From the NCBI RefSeq assembly GCF_010731575.1, contig NZ_AP022617.1, positions 1,488,001 to 1,552,000 of the forward strand: a DNA stretch of 64,000 nucleotides, given 5' to 3'. A model generated the notes under the pieces. That model searched no databases and was not told the DNA's origin. It saw nothing but the letters and a program-made list of their open reading frames with translations. Below are positions 18,158 to 27,535 of the stretch, piece by piece. Numbering within the stretch: the stretch's first letter is position 1; the number at the start of each line of letters is the position of its first letter. The DNA is from Mycolicibacterium monacense (lineage in GTDB: Bacteria; Actinomycetota; Actinomycetes; Mycobacteriales; Mycobacteriaceae). Both the position numbers and the translations under genes were made by a program.

Positions 18158-21100
18158 TTGGCACAGGAGACAACGCGAGTGACCGCCTATCCCAAACCGG
18201 CCGGTGGAGCGCCGAACTTCCCCGAACTGGAAGCCGACGTCCTGGATTACTGGGCCAGTGACGACACCTTCCGTGCCAGCATCGCCGGACGTGACGGGGC
18301 CCCCGAATACGTCTTCTACGACGGGCCGCCGTTCGCCAACGGGCTTCCGCACTACGGGCACCTGCTGACCGGCTACGTCAAGGACATCGTTCCCCGCTAC
18401 CGCACCATGCGCGGCTACAAGGTGGAACGCCGCTTCGGCTGGGACACCCACGGGCTGCCCGCCGAACTCGAGGTGCAACGACAGCTCGGCATCACCGACA
18501 AGGCCGACATCGACGCGATGGGCATCGAGAAGTTCAACGACGCGTGCCGCGCCTCGGTGCTGAAGTACACCGACGAGTGGCGCAGTTATGTCACCCGCCA
18601 GGCGCGGTGGGTCGACTTCGACAACGACTACAAGACGCTCGATCTCAGCTTCATGGAGTCGGTGATCTGGGCGTTCAAGCAGCTGTGGGACAAGGGGCTG
18701 GCCTATCAGGGGGTGCGGGTGCTGCCGTACTGCTGGAACGACGAGACCCCGTTGTCCAGCCACGAACTGCGGATGGACGACGACGTCTACCAGAGCAGGC
18801 AGGACCCCGCGATCACCGTCGGCGTTCAGGCCGTCGACGGCCCGCTGGCCGGATCGCATCTGCTGGTGTGGACGACCACACCGTGGACGCTGCCGTCGAA
18901 CCAGGCGGTGGCGGTGAACCCCGACGTGACCTACGTGCAGGTCGCGGTCGGTGACAGGCGCTACGTGCTGGCCGAGGCCCGGCTGGCCGCCTACGCCCGC
19001 GAAATCGGGGAGGAACCCGAGGTGTTGGCCACGATGACCGGCAGCGAACTGCTCGGCACGCGCTACCTGCCGCCGTTCCCGTACTTCACCGACAAACCCG
19101 AGGCGCAGAACGCCTGGCAGGTGCTGCGCGGCGACTTCGTCACCACCGAGGACGGCACCGGCATCGTCCACATGGCGCCGGCGTACGGCGAGGACGACAA
19201 GGCGACCACCGATACCGTCGGCATCACGCCGGTCACACCGGTCGACTCCAAGGGCCGGTTCGACGCCAGCGTGCCGGACTATCAGGGCCAGCACGTCTTC
19301 GACGCCAACCCGCAGATCATCCGCGACCTCAAGAACGGCACCGGTTCGGCGGGCGCCAACGGCGCCGTGCTGGTCCGGCACGAGACCTACGAACACTCCT
19401 ATCCGCACTGCTGGCGCTGCCGCAATCCGCTGATCTACCGCGCGGTGTCGTCGTGGTTCATCAAGGTCACCGAATTCCGGGACCGGATGGTCGAGCTGAA
19501 CCAGGAGATCACCTGGTATCCCGAACACGTCAAGGACGGTCAGTTCGGTAAGTGGCTGCAGGGCGCCCGTGACTGGTCGATCTCGCGAAACCGCTACTGG
19601 GGCACGCCGATTCCGGTGTGGATGTCCGACGATCCCGCGCACCCGAGAATCGACGTCTACGGCAGCCTCGACGAACTCGAGCGGGATTTCGGGGTGCGGC
19701 CGACCAACCTGCACCGGCCGTTCATCGACGAGTTGACCCGCCCCAACCCGGACGATCCGACCGGTAAGTCGACGATGCGGCGCATCGAGGACGTGCTCGA
19801 CGTGTGGTTCGACTCCGGGTCGATGCCGTACGCCCAGGTGCACTACCCGTTCGAGAACCGGGACTGGTTCGACGGAGGACCCGACGAGGATGCGCACTTC
19901 CCGGGCGATTTCATCGTCGAGTACATCGGCCAGACCCGCGGCTGGTTCTACACCCTGCACGTGCTGGCCACTGCGCTGTTCGACCGCCCGGCGTTCAAAA
20001 CCTGTGTGTCCCACGGCATCGTGCTCGGCAACGACGGCCAGAAGATGAGCAAGTCGCTGCGCAACTACCCCGACGTCACCGAGGTCTTCGACCGCGACGG
20101 CTCCGATGCGATGCGCTGGTTCCTGATGGCCTCGCCGATCCTGCGCGGCGGCAACCTGATCGTCACCGAACAGGGCATCCGCGAGGGTGTGCGGCAGGTG
20201 CTGCTGCCGTTGTGGAACGCCTACACGTTCCTGGCGCTCTACGCCCCGAAGAAGGGCACCTGGCGGACCGACTCCAGCCATGTCCTGGACCGGTACATCC
20301 TCGCGAAGCTGGCGCAACTGCGGGACGACCTGACCGAGTCTCTGGACGTCTGCGACATCTCGGGTGCGTGCGACGAGCTGCGGCAGTTCACCGAGGCGCT
20401 GACGAACTGGTATGTGCGGCGGTCCCGTTCGCGATTCTGGGATGAGGATCCCGACGCGATCGACACCCTGCACACCGTGCTCGAGGTGACCGGACGGCTG
20501 GCGGCGCCGCTGCTGCCGTTGGTCACCGAGGTGATCTGGCGCGGGGTGACCGGTGGGCGGTCCGTGCACCTGACCGACTGGCCGTCGGCCGACGAACTGC
20601 CGAAGGATCCGGCGCTGGTCGCCGCGATGGATCAGGTCCGCGCGGTGTGTTCGACCGCCTCGTCGCTGCGCAAGGCCAAGAAGCTGCGCGTCCGCCTGCC
20701 GCTGCCGAAATTGACTGTCGCCGTTACTGATCCGGCTCAGCTCGAACCGTTCGCCGACCTCATCGCCGACGAGCTCAACGTCAAGGCCGTCGAGCTCACC
20801 GACGACATCGACACCTACGGCCGCTTCGAGCTCACGGTCAACGCCCGCGTCGCCGGCCCGCGCCTGGGCAAGGACGTGCAGGCGGCGATCAAGGCGGTCA
20901 AGGCGGGGGAGGGGGTCGTCAACGCGGACGGCACGCTGACGGCCGGACCCGCGGTGCTGCAGCCCGGTGAGTACACCGCACGGCTGGTGGCGGCCGATGC
21001 GGAGTTCACCGCGGCGCTGCCCGACGGTGCCGGGCTGGTGGTGCTCGACGGCACGGTGACACCTGAACTGGAGGCCGAGGGCTGGGCCAAGGACCGCATC

Positions 21101-21313
21101 CGCGAACTGCAGGAGCTGCGCAAGTCCAGTGGCCTCGACGTGTCGGATCGCATCAGCGTGGTGATGTCGGTGCCGCAGACCCACGAGGAGTGGGCGCGCA
21201 CGCACCGGGACCTCATCGCCGGGGAGATCCTCGCCACCGCTTTCGAATTCGGTGAGCCGGCCGACGGGTCCGAGATCGGCGACGGGGTGCGGGTGGCGAT
21301 CGCCAAGGCGTGA
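18158..21313 (+). CDS. ileS: Isoleucyl-tRNA synthetase
   Basis: A 1051-residue class I synthetase that charges tRNA-Ile. The HIGH-type signature is HYGH at residues 65-68 ([16 protein letters not shown]) and KMSKS is at 629-633 ([10 protein letters not shown]). The editing domain region includes [16 protein letters not shown], and the C-terminal anticodon domain starts after about residue 690. TTG 18158 is chosen because CCGGAGG lies about 8 bases upstream and this site is the one enclosed by the T-box hairpin; GTG 18179 is the alternative and TTG 18128 is too early. The gene is convergent with a thiolase gene, with a 3-base gap. Confidence 0.97.
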   Translation: MAQETTRVTAYPKPAGGAPNFPELEADVLDYWASDDTFRASIAGRDGAPEYVFYDGPPFANGLPHYGHLLTGYVKDIVPRYRTMRGYKVERRFGWDTHGLPAELEVQRQLGITDKADIDAMGIEKFNDACRASVLKYTDEWRSYVTRQARWVDFDNDYKTLDLSFMESVIWAFKQLWDKGLAYQGVRVLPYCWNDETPLSSHELRMDDDVYQSRQDPAITVGVQAVDGPLAGSHLLVWTTTPWTLPSNQAVAVNPDVTYVQVAVGDRRYVLAEARLAAYAREIGEEPEVLATMTGSELLGTRYLPPFPYFTDKPEAQNAWQVLRGDFVTTEDGTGIVHMAPAYGEDDKATTDTVGITPVTPVDSKGRFDASVPDYQGQHVFDANPQIIRDLKNGTGSAGANGAVLVRHETYEHSYPHCWRCRNPLIYRAVSSWFIKVTEFRDRMVELNQEITWYPEHVKDGQFGKWLQGARDWSISRNRYWGTPIPVWMSDDPAHPRIDVYGSLDELERDFGVRPTNLHRPFIDELTRPNPDDPTGKSTMRRIEDVLDVWFDSGSMPYAQVHYPFENRDWFDGGPDEDAHFPGDFIVEYIGQTRGWFYTLHVLATALFDRPAFKTCVSHGIVLGNDGQKMSKSLRNYPDVTEVFDRDGSDAMRWFLMASPILRGGNLIVTEQGIREGVRQVLLPLWNAYTFLALYAPKKGTWRTDSSHVLDRYILAKLAQLRDDLTESLDVCDISGACDELRQFTEALTNWYVRRSRSRFWDEDPDAIDTLHTVLEVTGRLAAPLLPLVTEVIWRGVTGGRSVHLTDWPSADELPKDPALVAAMDQVRAVCSTASSLRKAKKLRVRLPLPKLTVAVTDPAQLEPFADLIADELNVKAVELTDDIDTYGRFELTVNARVAGPRLGKDVQAAIKAVKAGEGVVNADGTLTAGPAVLQPGEYTARLVAADAEFTAALPDGAGLVVLDGTVTPELEAEGWAKDRIRELQELRKSSGLDVSDRISVVMSVPQTHEEWARTHRDLIAGEILATAFEFGEPADGSEIGDGVRVAIAKA

Positions 21314-21316
21314 GGA

Positions 21317-22549
21317 TCAGCGCGGCGGCGCCCCGACGAGGAAGCTCACCGTGGTGGCGGTGCTCCCGCCGATGTTGAGGGTGCCGAATCGGACGGCGCC
21401 GTCGACCTGATAGTCACCGGCGGTGCCGCTGACCTGTTTGGCCGCGTCGACGAGCATCCGGACGCCGGTGGCGCCCACCGGATGCCCACCGCCGATCAGG
21501 CCGCCGCCGGGATTGATCGGAAGCCGGCCGCCGATCGCGATGTCACCGTTCTCGACGGCCTGCCAGGACTCTCCCGGTCCGGTCAGCCCGATGTGGTCGA
21601 TGGCCAGGTACTCGCTCGGGGTGAAACAGTCGTGCACCTCGAAGCCGTCCACCGCGTCCAGGGCGTCGGAACCGATCCCGGCGCGGCCGAACGCGTCGTG
21701 CACCGCACCGCGCACGTGGGGGAGCACGTACGGCGAGTCCGCGTCGCGCCGGAGCTTCTGGGTCAATCCGAGGCCGACCGTGCGGTGGCCCCAGCCCTCG
21801 ATGCGGGCCAGCGGCCGGGCGTCGGGGTGGTCCCGCAGATAGTCGTCGGTCACCAGCACGATGCCCGCACCGCCGTCGGTGAGCTGGCTGCAGTCATAGC
21901 GCCGCAGACGGCCCTCCACGACGGGGTTGCGGTCGTCGTCGTCGGCGCCGTCGGTCGCGAGGTGGGGCACCGCCCAGCCGCGGGTCTGGGCGTTGCCGTT
22001 GCGGCGCGCGTTGTCGTAGTTGAGGTCGGCGATCGCGCGCAGATGGATCTCGTCGAGTCCGTAGCGGCGGTCGTATTCATCGGCGACGCGCGAAAACACC
22101 TGTGCCCAGATGTTTTTCGTATCCTCTCCCTCGTGCCCGACCCAGGCGGCCGCGGCCAGGTGGGCCGCGCCGACAGGTCCGGGCACCGTCTTCTCCAGTT
22201 CGAGGCCGGCGACCAGTGCCACGTCGTAGGCGCGCGAGCGCAGGTCGGCGATCGCGGCGAGGGTGGCGACGCTGCCCGACGCGCACGCGGCCTCGTGCCG
22301 GGAGGCGGGTACTCCCCACAGCGCGTCGTCGACGGTCGCGGGCATGGCGCCGAGATGCCCTTGGCCCGCGAACAACTCGCCGAACGCGTTGCCGACGTGG
22401 ACGACCTCGACGGCGTCCGCGTCCATCCGCGCCGAGGCCAGCGTGTGCCCGACCACCTCGGCGGTCAGATCGCCGAAATCGCTGCCCTCCCGGCTCAGGT
22501 TGCGGGCGAAATCGCTCTGGTACGCGCCGAGGATCCAGATGTCCTGCAT
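21317..22549 (-). CDS. Thiolase family protein (acetyl-CoA acetyltransferase / SCP2-type)
   Basis: 410 residues of the thiolase superfamily. The nucleophile Cys is in HEAACASGSVA, and the other active-site blocks are FEVHDCFTPSEY (NxHDxF-like) and GGGHPVGATGVR. The variant VHDCFTPSE block points to the SCP2/lipid-transfer thiolase subgroup seen in sterol and fatty acid catabolism, so cleavage of a branched 3-ketoacyl-CoA is more likely than acetoacetyl-CoA synthesis. It is divergent from the carotenoid oxygenase gene, with only 52 bases between the starts. Confidence 0.88.
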   Translation of the reverse strand: MQDIWILGAYQSDFARNLSREGSDFGDLTAEVVGHTLASARMDADAVEVVHVGNAFGELFAGQGHLGAMPATVDDALWGVPASRHEAACASGSVATLAAIADLRSRAYDVALVAGLELEKTVPGPVGAAHLAAAAWVGHEGEDTKNIWAQVFSRVADEYDRRYGLDEIHLRAIADLNYDNARRNGNAQTRGWAVPHLATDGADDDDRNPVVEGRLRRYDCSQLTDGGAGIVLVTDDYLRDHPDARPLARIEGWGHRTVGLGLTQKLRRDADSPYVLPHVRGAVHDAFGRAGIGSDALDAVDGFEVHDCFTPSEYLAIDHIGLTGPGESWQAVENGDIAIGGRLPINPGGGLIGGGHPVGATGVRMLVDAAKQVSGTAGDYQVDGAVRFGTLNIGGSTATTVSFLVGAPPR

Positions 22550-22565
22550 GACGCCTATAGTTCAA

Positions 22566-22586
22566 TTGACAGAGTCACTCTGTCAA
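22566..22586. promoter_or_regulatory. 21-bp palindromic operator between thiolase and carotenoid oxygenase genes
   Basis: The arm TTGACAGAGT and its exact complement ACTCTGTCAA flank a single C. This fills nearly half of the 52-base divergent gap, so one bound dimer would cover both promoters; TTGACA in the arm could also serve as a -35 element. The tandem-HxlR regulator encoded downstream of the oxygenase is the nearest candidate binder, although a perfect 10-bp inverted repeat equally fits a TetR protein. Confidence 0.65.
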
Positions 22587-22601
22587 CTGTAGTTTTCGGC
22601 C

Positions 22602-24092
22602 ATGCGAGTGGAACGCCTGCAGACCTTCGCCTCGACGCTGCCCGCCGATGACGACCATCCGTACCGCACCGGGCCGTGGCGCCCCCAGGTCACCGAGTGG
22701 CGGGCCGACGACCTCGAGGTGGTCGCCGGCGAGGTGCCTGCCGATCTCGACGGCATGTACCTGCGCAACACGGAGAACCCGCTGCATCCGGCCGCGACGG
22801 CCTACCACCCGTTCGACGGTGACGGGATGATCCACATCGTCGAGTTCGGCGGGGGAAAAGCGGCCTACCGCAACCGCTTCGTCCGCACCGACGGCTTCCT
22901 CGCCGAGAACGAGGCCGGGGGACCGCTGTGGGCCGGGTTCATCGAGATGCCCTCGGCCGCCAAACGCGCCGACGGCTGGGGCGCGCGCACGCGGATGAAG
23001 GACGCGTCGAGCACCGACGTCGTCGTCCACCGCGGGACGGCGCTGACCAGTTTCTACATGTGCGGCGACCTCTACCAGGTCGACCCGTACACCGCCGACA
23101 CCCTCGGCAAGGAGACCTGGCACGGCGACTTCCCGGACTGGGGGGTGTCGGCGCATCCCAAGATCGACCCGGTCACCGGGGAGCTGCTGTTCTTCAGCTA
23201 CAGCAAGGAAGCGCCTCATCTGCGCTACGGCGTGGTCGACAAGGACGCGAACCTGGTGCACCACACCGACGTCGCGCTGCCCGGGCCGCGGATGCCGCAC
23301 GATATGGCGTTCACCGAGAACTACGTGATCCTCAACGACTTCCCGTTGTTCTGGGAGCCGTCGCTGCTGAAGCAGGACATCCACGCACCGGTCTTCCACC
23401 GCGACATGCCGTCGCGTTTCGCCGTGCTGCCCCGCCGCGGTGACCAGTCGCAGGTGCGGTGGTTCGAGACCGACCCGACGTATGCCCTGCACTTCGTCAA
23501 CGCCTACGAGGACGGTGACGAGATCGTGCTCGACGGGTTCTTCCAGGACAACCCGTCACCGTCGACGAAGGGCGCGAAGTCGTTGGAGGACGCGGCCTTC
23601 CGCTACCTGGCACTCGACGGGTTCGAATCGCACCTGCACCGCTGGCGGTTCAACCTCGCCACGGGGGCGGCCACCGAGGAACGGCTGTCGGACAGCCTCA
23701 CCGAATTCGGCATGATGAACGGTGACTACCAGACCCGGCGGCACCGCTACGTGTACGCCGCCACCGGCAAACCGGGCTGGTTCCTGTTCGACGGGCTGGT
23801 CAAACACGATCTGCGCGACGGTACCGAGGAGCGGATCACGTTCGGCGACGGCGTGTTCGGCAGCGAGACCGCGATGGCGCCGCGTCAGGACGGCACCGCC
23901 GAGGACGACGGCTACCTCGTCACCCTGACCACGGACATGAACGACGACGCCTCCTACTGCTTGGTGTTCGATGCCGCGCGGATCGCCGACGGTCCGGTGT
24001 GCAAGCTGCGGCTTCCTGAAAGAATCTGCAGCGGAACACATTCGACGTGGGTGTCCGGGGCTGAGCTGCGGCGCTGGCACAGCCCGCGGTGA
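22602..24092 (+). CDS. Carotenoid cleavage oxygenase family protein
   Basis: A 496-residue RPE65/lignostilbene dioxygenase family enzyme. The four iron-binding histidines of the beta-propeller are visible as H185 (SAHPKID), H233 (MPHDMAF), H297 (YALHFVNAYED) and H480 (CSGTHSTWV). The N-terminal block GMYLRNTENPLHP and FDGDGMIH are family hallmarks. Such enzymes cleave a double bond in carotenoids, apocarotenoids or stilbenes with O2. Mycobacteria have related proteins (Rv0654, Rv0913c). The start is ATG 22602, right after the palindrome; the stop overlaps the HxlR gene start by four bases. Confidence 0.93.
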   Translation: MRVERLQTFASTLPADDDHPYRTGPWRPQVTEWRADDLEVVAGEVPADLDGMYLRNTENPLHPAATAYHPFDGDGMIHIVEFGGGKAAYRNRFVRTDGFLAENEAGGPLWAGFIEMPSAAKRADGWGARTRMKDASSTDVVVHRGTALTSFYMCGDLYQVDPYTADTLGKETWHGDFPDWGVSAHPKIDPVTGELLFFSYSKEAPHLRYGVVDKDANLVHHTDVALPGPRMPHDMAFTENYVILNDFPLFWEPSLLKQDIHAPVFHRDMPSRFAVLPRRGDQSQVRWFETDPTYALHFVNAYEDGDEIVLDGFFQDNPSPSTKGAKSLEDAAFRYLALDGFESHLHRWRFNLATGAATEERLSDSLTEFGMMNGDYQTRRHRYVYAATGKPGWFLFDGLVKHDLRDGTEERITFGDGVFGSETAMAPRQDGTAEDDGYLVTLTTDMNDDASYCLVFDAARIADGPVCKLRLPERICSGTHSTWVSGAELRRWHSPR

Positions 24093-25033
24093 CCGGGGGC
24101 AGCGGGCCGGTCAACGCCGTCGGCCGGATGCTCGGCCTGCTCGGCGACGAGTGGACGCTGCTCCTCGTCCGCGAAACCCTCCTGGGCGCACGGCGGTTCA
24201 CCGACTTCCGCACCCTGCCCATCTCCACCGCCGTGCTGACCAACCGGCTGCGCTCGATGGTGGACGACGGGCTGCTCGACCGCCAGGTCTACCAGCAGCA
24301 ACCGCTGCGCGCCGGTTACGTTCCCACGGACCGCTGCTGGGCGCTGTGGCCGGTGCTGGTGTCGATCTGGCACTGGGAGCGCACCTGGGTCCCCGGCCAC
24401 ACCTCGTCGCTGCCCGCGATGGCGCATCGCGGCTGCGGTCGCGAATTCTCGCCGGTGCTGCGCTGTGCCAGCTGCCGTCGCGCCGTCGAATCGACCGACG
24501 TCGACGGCCGGTGGGGTCCCAGCGGGGGCTGGCAGCGGTCCGTACCCCGCGGCGCGACCCGCAGGCGCGCCCGCGGCGACGGGACCGCCCAGGCCGGGCT
24601 GTTCCCCGAGACCATGGCGATCTTCGGCAACCGCTGGGCCTCGGCGATCATCGGTGCGGCGTTCCTCGGGACGCGGCGGTTCAGCGACTTCCAGGGCCGC
24701 CTGCGCGCGCCGGCGGCGATGGTGGCCGAGCACCTGCGGGTGTTCTGCGACATCGGGGTGCTGCAGGGCGCCGCCCATCCGCAGCGCGCCGACTGGTCCG
24801 AATACCACCTCACGCCCAAGGGCCGGGCGTTCTTCCCGGTCGTCGCATCGTCGATCCACTGGGCCGAGGAGTGGTTCGGGGCACCCGAGGGGCCGGCGCT
24901 GATCCTCACCCACACCGTGTGCGGACAGCGTTTCGTCCCGGAACTGGCCTGCGATCAGTGCGAGGAGACGTTGACCGCCGACGCGGTCCGGATCCTGCCC
25001 CGCGCCGGAGAGCAGGCGGTCATCCGCGGGTGA
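24089..25033 (+). CDS. Tandem-domain HxlR-type transcriptional regulator
   Basis: 314 residues containing two consecutive HxlR winged-helix domains. The first is about residues 8-90 (LLGDEWTLLLVRETLLGARRFTDF), the second about 175-265 (IFGNRWASAIIGAAFLGTRRFSDF). Each is followed by a similar Cys cluster: HRGCGREFSPVLRCASC near 110-130 and HTVCGQRFVPELACDQC near 275-295, probably zinc ribbons. The whole gene thus looks like an internal duplication. GTG 24089 overlaps the oxygenase stop as GTGA, so the two are co-translated. It probably controls the oxygenase and thiolase genes. HxlR proteins are usually single-domain and about 100-130 residues. Confidence 0.87.
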   Translation: MTGGSGPVNAVGRMLGLLGDEWTLLLVRETLLGARRFTDFRTLPISTAVLTNRLRSMVDDGLLDRQVYQQQPLRAGYVPTDRCWALWPVLVSIWHWERTWVPGHTSSLPAMAHRGCGREFSPVLRCASCRRAVESTDVDGRWGPSGGWQRSVPRGATRRRARGDGTAQAGLFPETMAIFGNRWASAIIGAAFLGTRRFSDFQGRLRAPAAMVAEHLRVFCDIGVLQGAAHPQRADWSEYHLTPKGRAFFPVVASSIHWAEEWFGAPEGPALILTHTVCGQRFVPELACDQCEETLTADAVRILPRAGEQAVIRG

Positions 25034-25238
25034 CGCGCGCGGAGTCCCCGCCCAGGGTCACGGTGTCGCCGGGGTGGAGTTGGCGGCCCCGGCGCAGCTC
25101 CACCTCGCCGTTGACGGTGACCGACCCGTCGGCGATCACCGATTTGGCATCCGCCCCGCTGTCGATCAGCGAGGCGAGTTTGAGGAACTGACCGAGACGG
25201 ATCGTGTCGTCACCGATCGGAACCTCGTGCGCCGCCAT
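25020..25238 (-). CDS. S4-domain RNA-binding protein (YbcJ/RlbA type)
   Basis: 72 residues forming essentially one S4 RNA-binding domain: IRLGQFLKLASLIDSGADAKSVI followed by GSVTVNGEVELRRGRQLHPGDTV. Proteins of this size are thought to bind structured RNA or ribosomes. Its 3' end overlaps the convergent HxlR gene by 14 bases. Its start at 25238 faces the original dinX start at 25272, so the two once shared a divergent promoter of about 33 bases. Confidence 0.88.
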   Translation of the reverse strand: MAAHEVPIGDDTIRLGQFLKLASLIDSGADAKSVIADGSVTVNGEVELRRGRQLHPGDTVTLGGDSARVTRG

Positions 25239-25271
25239 GACGCTCAGGCTAACGCCCTAGCATCTGCAGGT

Positions 25272-25319
25272 GTGGACGTGCGCTGGGTCCTGCACCTGAA
25301 CAGACGGGTCATGCACTGA
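25272..25319 (+). pseudogene. dinX: Stranded 5' end of dinX joined to element sequence
   Basis: GTG 25272 opens a 15-codon frame whose first nine residues read VDVRWVLHL, matching the start of the downstream polymerase ([10 protein letters not shown]). After the 18-bp repeat the frame runs into element sequence and stops at TGA 25317-25319, 13 bases before the integrase start. It is the original host dinX start left behind by integration. It may now act as a short leader before the integrase gene. Confidence 0.85.
25281..25298 (+). repeat. attL core (18-bp direct repeat)
   Basis: CGCTGGGTCCTGCACCTG, identical to the copy at 33936-33953. The left flank is host dinX 5' sequence and the right flank is element sequence (AACAGACGG). 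The core encodes RWVLHL of the polymerase in the same frame at both ends. Confidence 0.88.
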
Positions 25320-25332
25320 TAAAGTAATCGCT

Positions 25333-26703
25333 GTGCGAGCCGCTGTCTACACACGAATTTCCGAGGACCAAACGGGGCAACGCCTGGGCGTGACGCGCCA
25401 ACTGGAGGACTGCCTCGCGCTGGCCGACCGCCTCGGCTGGGAGGTTGTGACGCGGTTCGACGACAACGACCTGTCGGCGTTCAACGGCAAGTCGCGTCCG
25501 GCGTTCGAGGCCATGCTCGACGCCATGAAGGCGGGAGAGTTCGGCGCGCTGCTCTGCTGGCACACAGATCGGCTGTACCGGTCGATGAAGGACCTCGAAC
25601 GGCTCATCGACATCGCTGACGAACGTCGCGTGCAAATTCGGACGGTCAACGGTGGAGACCTGGACCTGTCCACCAGCGCCGGCCGGATGCTCGCCCGCAT
25701 CCTGGGCAGCGTGGCCCGGCAGGAGTCTGAACACAAGGGTGAGCGGCAGAAGAGGGCGAACGAGCAGAAGGCGGCCGCGGGGAAGTGGCAGACCGCGAAC
25801 CGGCCATTCGGCTACACCATGACCGGGACGCCTCTAGAACCCGAGGCCACACTCTTCCGAACCGCAGTCGCCGACGTGCTGGCAGGGAAGTCCCTCCGCA
25901 AGGTCTGCGCCGAGTGGAATGGTCGCGGCGTGACAACGTCCCTCGGCAACGCTTGGAACAGCAGACAAGTCCGCGGTGTGTTACTGAACCCGCGCTATGC
26001 CGCTCTGAGGGTGCATCGCGGCAAGGTCGTCGGGCCCGGCGATTGGGAGCCGCTGATCGACACTGACACCCATTACGGGCTTGCAGCATTCCTGACCGAC
26101 CCCTCGCGGCGGAGGTCGATGGGCTTTGAACGTAAGTACATCGGCACCGGGGTCTACCGATGTGGCAAGTGTGGCGGTCTGATGAAGGCGTGCCAGCCCG
26201 CAGCAAGTCGGCAACGCGCCTACGTGTGCCGCGACTTCGGACACGTCCTGCGCCAACGGGAAACGCTCGACGAATACGTCGAAATGGTGGTCCTCGAATA
26301 CCTCAAAGGCACGGACATTCATTCGAAGCTGACGAGAGACAACGGCGTCGACCTCGCGGCGCTGCATACCAAGCGCACCGTGTTGCAGGCCCGCCTAGAC
26401 GACCTCGCCGCAATGTTCGCAGACGGTGAGATCGATGCCAGCCAATTGCGGCGTGGGACAACCGAATTGCGCGAGCAACTTGCAGAGGTTGATGCTGTCT
26501 TGACGGACCTTGCCCGGACGTCGCCCGTGGCGAACCTATTGGCGGCCGGGGAGGCCGTCACAGAGCACTGGAACGCACTTTCCGCGGACCTCAAGGGCAA
26601 GATAGTCGACGAACTGATGGTCGTGACAGTGTTGCCGTCACCTCGCGGCACAAAGGGTTTCCACCCGGAGTACATCGACATCGACTGGAGGGGCGCGCAG
26701 TGA
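25333..26703 (+). CDS. int: Large serine recombinase (integrase), phiRv1 type
   Basis: 456 residues. The N-terminal resolvase-type domain starts RAAVYTRISEDQTGQRLGV with catalytic Ser10, and contains WHTDRLYRS and ARILGSVARQESEHKGERQ. The recombinase domain follows (FGYTMTG... NGRGVTTSLGNAWNSRQVRGVLLNPRY), then a zinc ribbon with CGKCGG and a later YVCRDFGH, and a coiled-coil region near residues 340-400. From memory the N-terminus closely resembles the phiRv1 integrase. It catalyses site-specific integration at the dinX site and, with a directionality factor, excision. The start is GTG 25333 without an obvious ribosome-binding site; its stop overlaps the next gene as GTGA. Confidence 0.95.
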   Translation: MRAAVYTRISEDQTGQRLGVTRQLEDCLALADRLGWEVVTRFDDNDLSAFNGKSRPAFEAMLDAMKAGEFGALLCWHTDRLYRSMKDLERLIDIADERRVQIRTVNGGDLDLSTSAGRMLARILGSVARQESEHKGERQKRANEQKAAAGKWQTANRPFGYTMTGTPLEPEATLFRTAVADVLAGKSLRKVCAEWNGRGVTTSLGNAWNSRQVRGVLLNPRYAALRVHRGKVVGPGDWEPLIDTDTHYGLAAFLTDPSRRRSMGFERKYIGTGVYRCGKCGGLMKACQPAASRQRAYVCRDFGHVLRQRETLDEYVEMVVLEYLKGTDIHSKLTRDNGVDLAALHTKRTVLQARLDDLAAMFADGEIDASQLRRGTTELREQLAEVDAVLTDLARTSPVANLLAAGEAVTEHWNALSADLKGKIVDELMVVTVLPSPRGTKGFHPEYIDIDWRGAQ

Positions 26704-27179
26704 CGCAAGACGCTGATCTCGGACGGTGGTTCACCGACCTGCTACAGGCGGCGGAGGACCGCGCGCAAGCAGTCCACGACGCCTACCAGCACCTGGAGAA
26801 CGCCGAGGTGGTCTCCAAGGTGACCGTTCACCGCTACCTGTGCCGCAAGTGCGGAAAGCCGCGCGCCACCGTGATCCGGCTAGGTGACCGGACGCTCGCG
26901 CGAACCCATGACTACAAGTTCTCGCCGGGCATGAACGCCGACCGATCGGTGCCGTCGGCGCGGGCACGCAACACGCTCGACGGTGACCGGCACTGGCCCG
27001 GGCATACCTACGATGTCGACGAACTGGCCGAGTGGGGGCCGGACGCCGGTTTCGACGTCAACTGCCGGCATGTCACGGCGACGGTGTTCGCCCGCGACGT
27101 CCTCGCGATCACCAGCGGCGTCACGCCGGGACACCCCGGGAAACCGACGCTGCTCCAATCCCGACAGCACATGCAGTAG
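26700..27179 (+). CDS. Element-borne hypothetical protein with Cys pair
   Basis: 159 residues from GTG 26700, coupled to the integrase by a four-base overlap. An N-terminal helical part (WFTDLLQAAEDRAQAVHDAYQHLE) precedes YLCRKCGKPRATVI, a CxxC knuckle; a later NCRHVTATVF segment could complete a zinc site. No enzymatic family is recognised. The position directly after the integrase makes a recombination directionality or regulatory role possible but unproven. The following 71 bases hold one short stem-loop and no gene. Confidence 0.75.
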   Translation: MTQDADLGRWFTDLLQAAEDRAQAVHDAYQHLENAEVVSKVTVHRYLCRKCGKPRATVIRLGDRTLARTHDYKFSPGMNADRSVPSARARNTLDGDRHWPGHTYDVDELAEWGPDAGFDVNCRHVTATVFARDVLAITSGVTPGHPGKPTLLQSRQHMQ

Positions 27180-27231
27180 CATCGGTTCTACTTGCCCGCC
27201 TGTGAAGGCATTCGGAATCGTGCAGGGCGCC

Positions 27232-27247
27232 GAACCCGAAGGGGTTC
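27232..27247. other. Short stem-loop before the small-gene chain
   Basis: GAACCC and GGGTTC pair over a GAAG loop, just 3 bases before the GTG start at 27251. It occupies the ribosome-binding region of the next gene and could lower its translation. The evidence is only the perfect 6-bp stem. Confidence 0.35.
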
Positions 27248-27250
27248 AGT

Positions 27251-27535
27251 GTGTCCGCAACCAGGGCAACATCGAGAAAGTCCCGTGAGCTACAGGCGAA
27301 GAACGCCGCCGCTCACCGCTGGAATCATCCGAACAAAGACGACATAGCCCGCCAGTACGCAGCGGAGCGGCTCGCCGAGATCGTCGCCGACGTGGTGGCC
27401 GCAGCGCCGCCGCTCAGCGACGAGCAGTGCGCGCGGATCGCCGCCCTGCTGCGCTGCGGTGGCGGGCAGCCGGCCGCTGACCGCGCCGCTGTGGTCGCTG
27501 ACCGTCTCGCCGACCTCGACGGCGGTGCGGCATGA
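27251..27535 (+). CDS. Small helical element protein
   Basis: 94 residues from GTG 27251. A basic N-terminus (SRKSRELQAKNAAAHRWNHP) is followed by helical sequence (ARQYAAERLAEIVADVVAAAPPLSDEQ is split by the hinge near residue 51) and CARIAALLRCGG. It resembles small mycobacteriophage proteins near replication genes, but no family is assigned. Its stop overlaps the next start as ATGA. Confidence 0.65.
   Translation: MSATRATSRKSRELQAKNAAAHRWNHPNKDDIARQYAAERLAEIVADVVAAAPPLSDEQCARIAALLRCGGGQPAADRAAVVADRLADLDGGAA

Noticed and set aside
27180..27250. tRNA fragment suggested by GGTTC/GAACCC sequences in the element
   Set aside because: No acceptor stem, anticodon arm or D-arm can be drawn; only a 6-bp hairpin is present.
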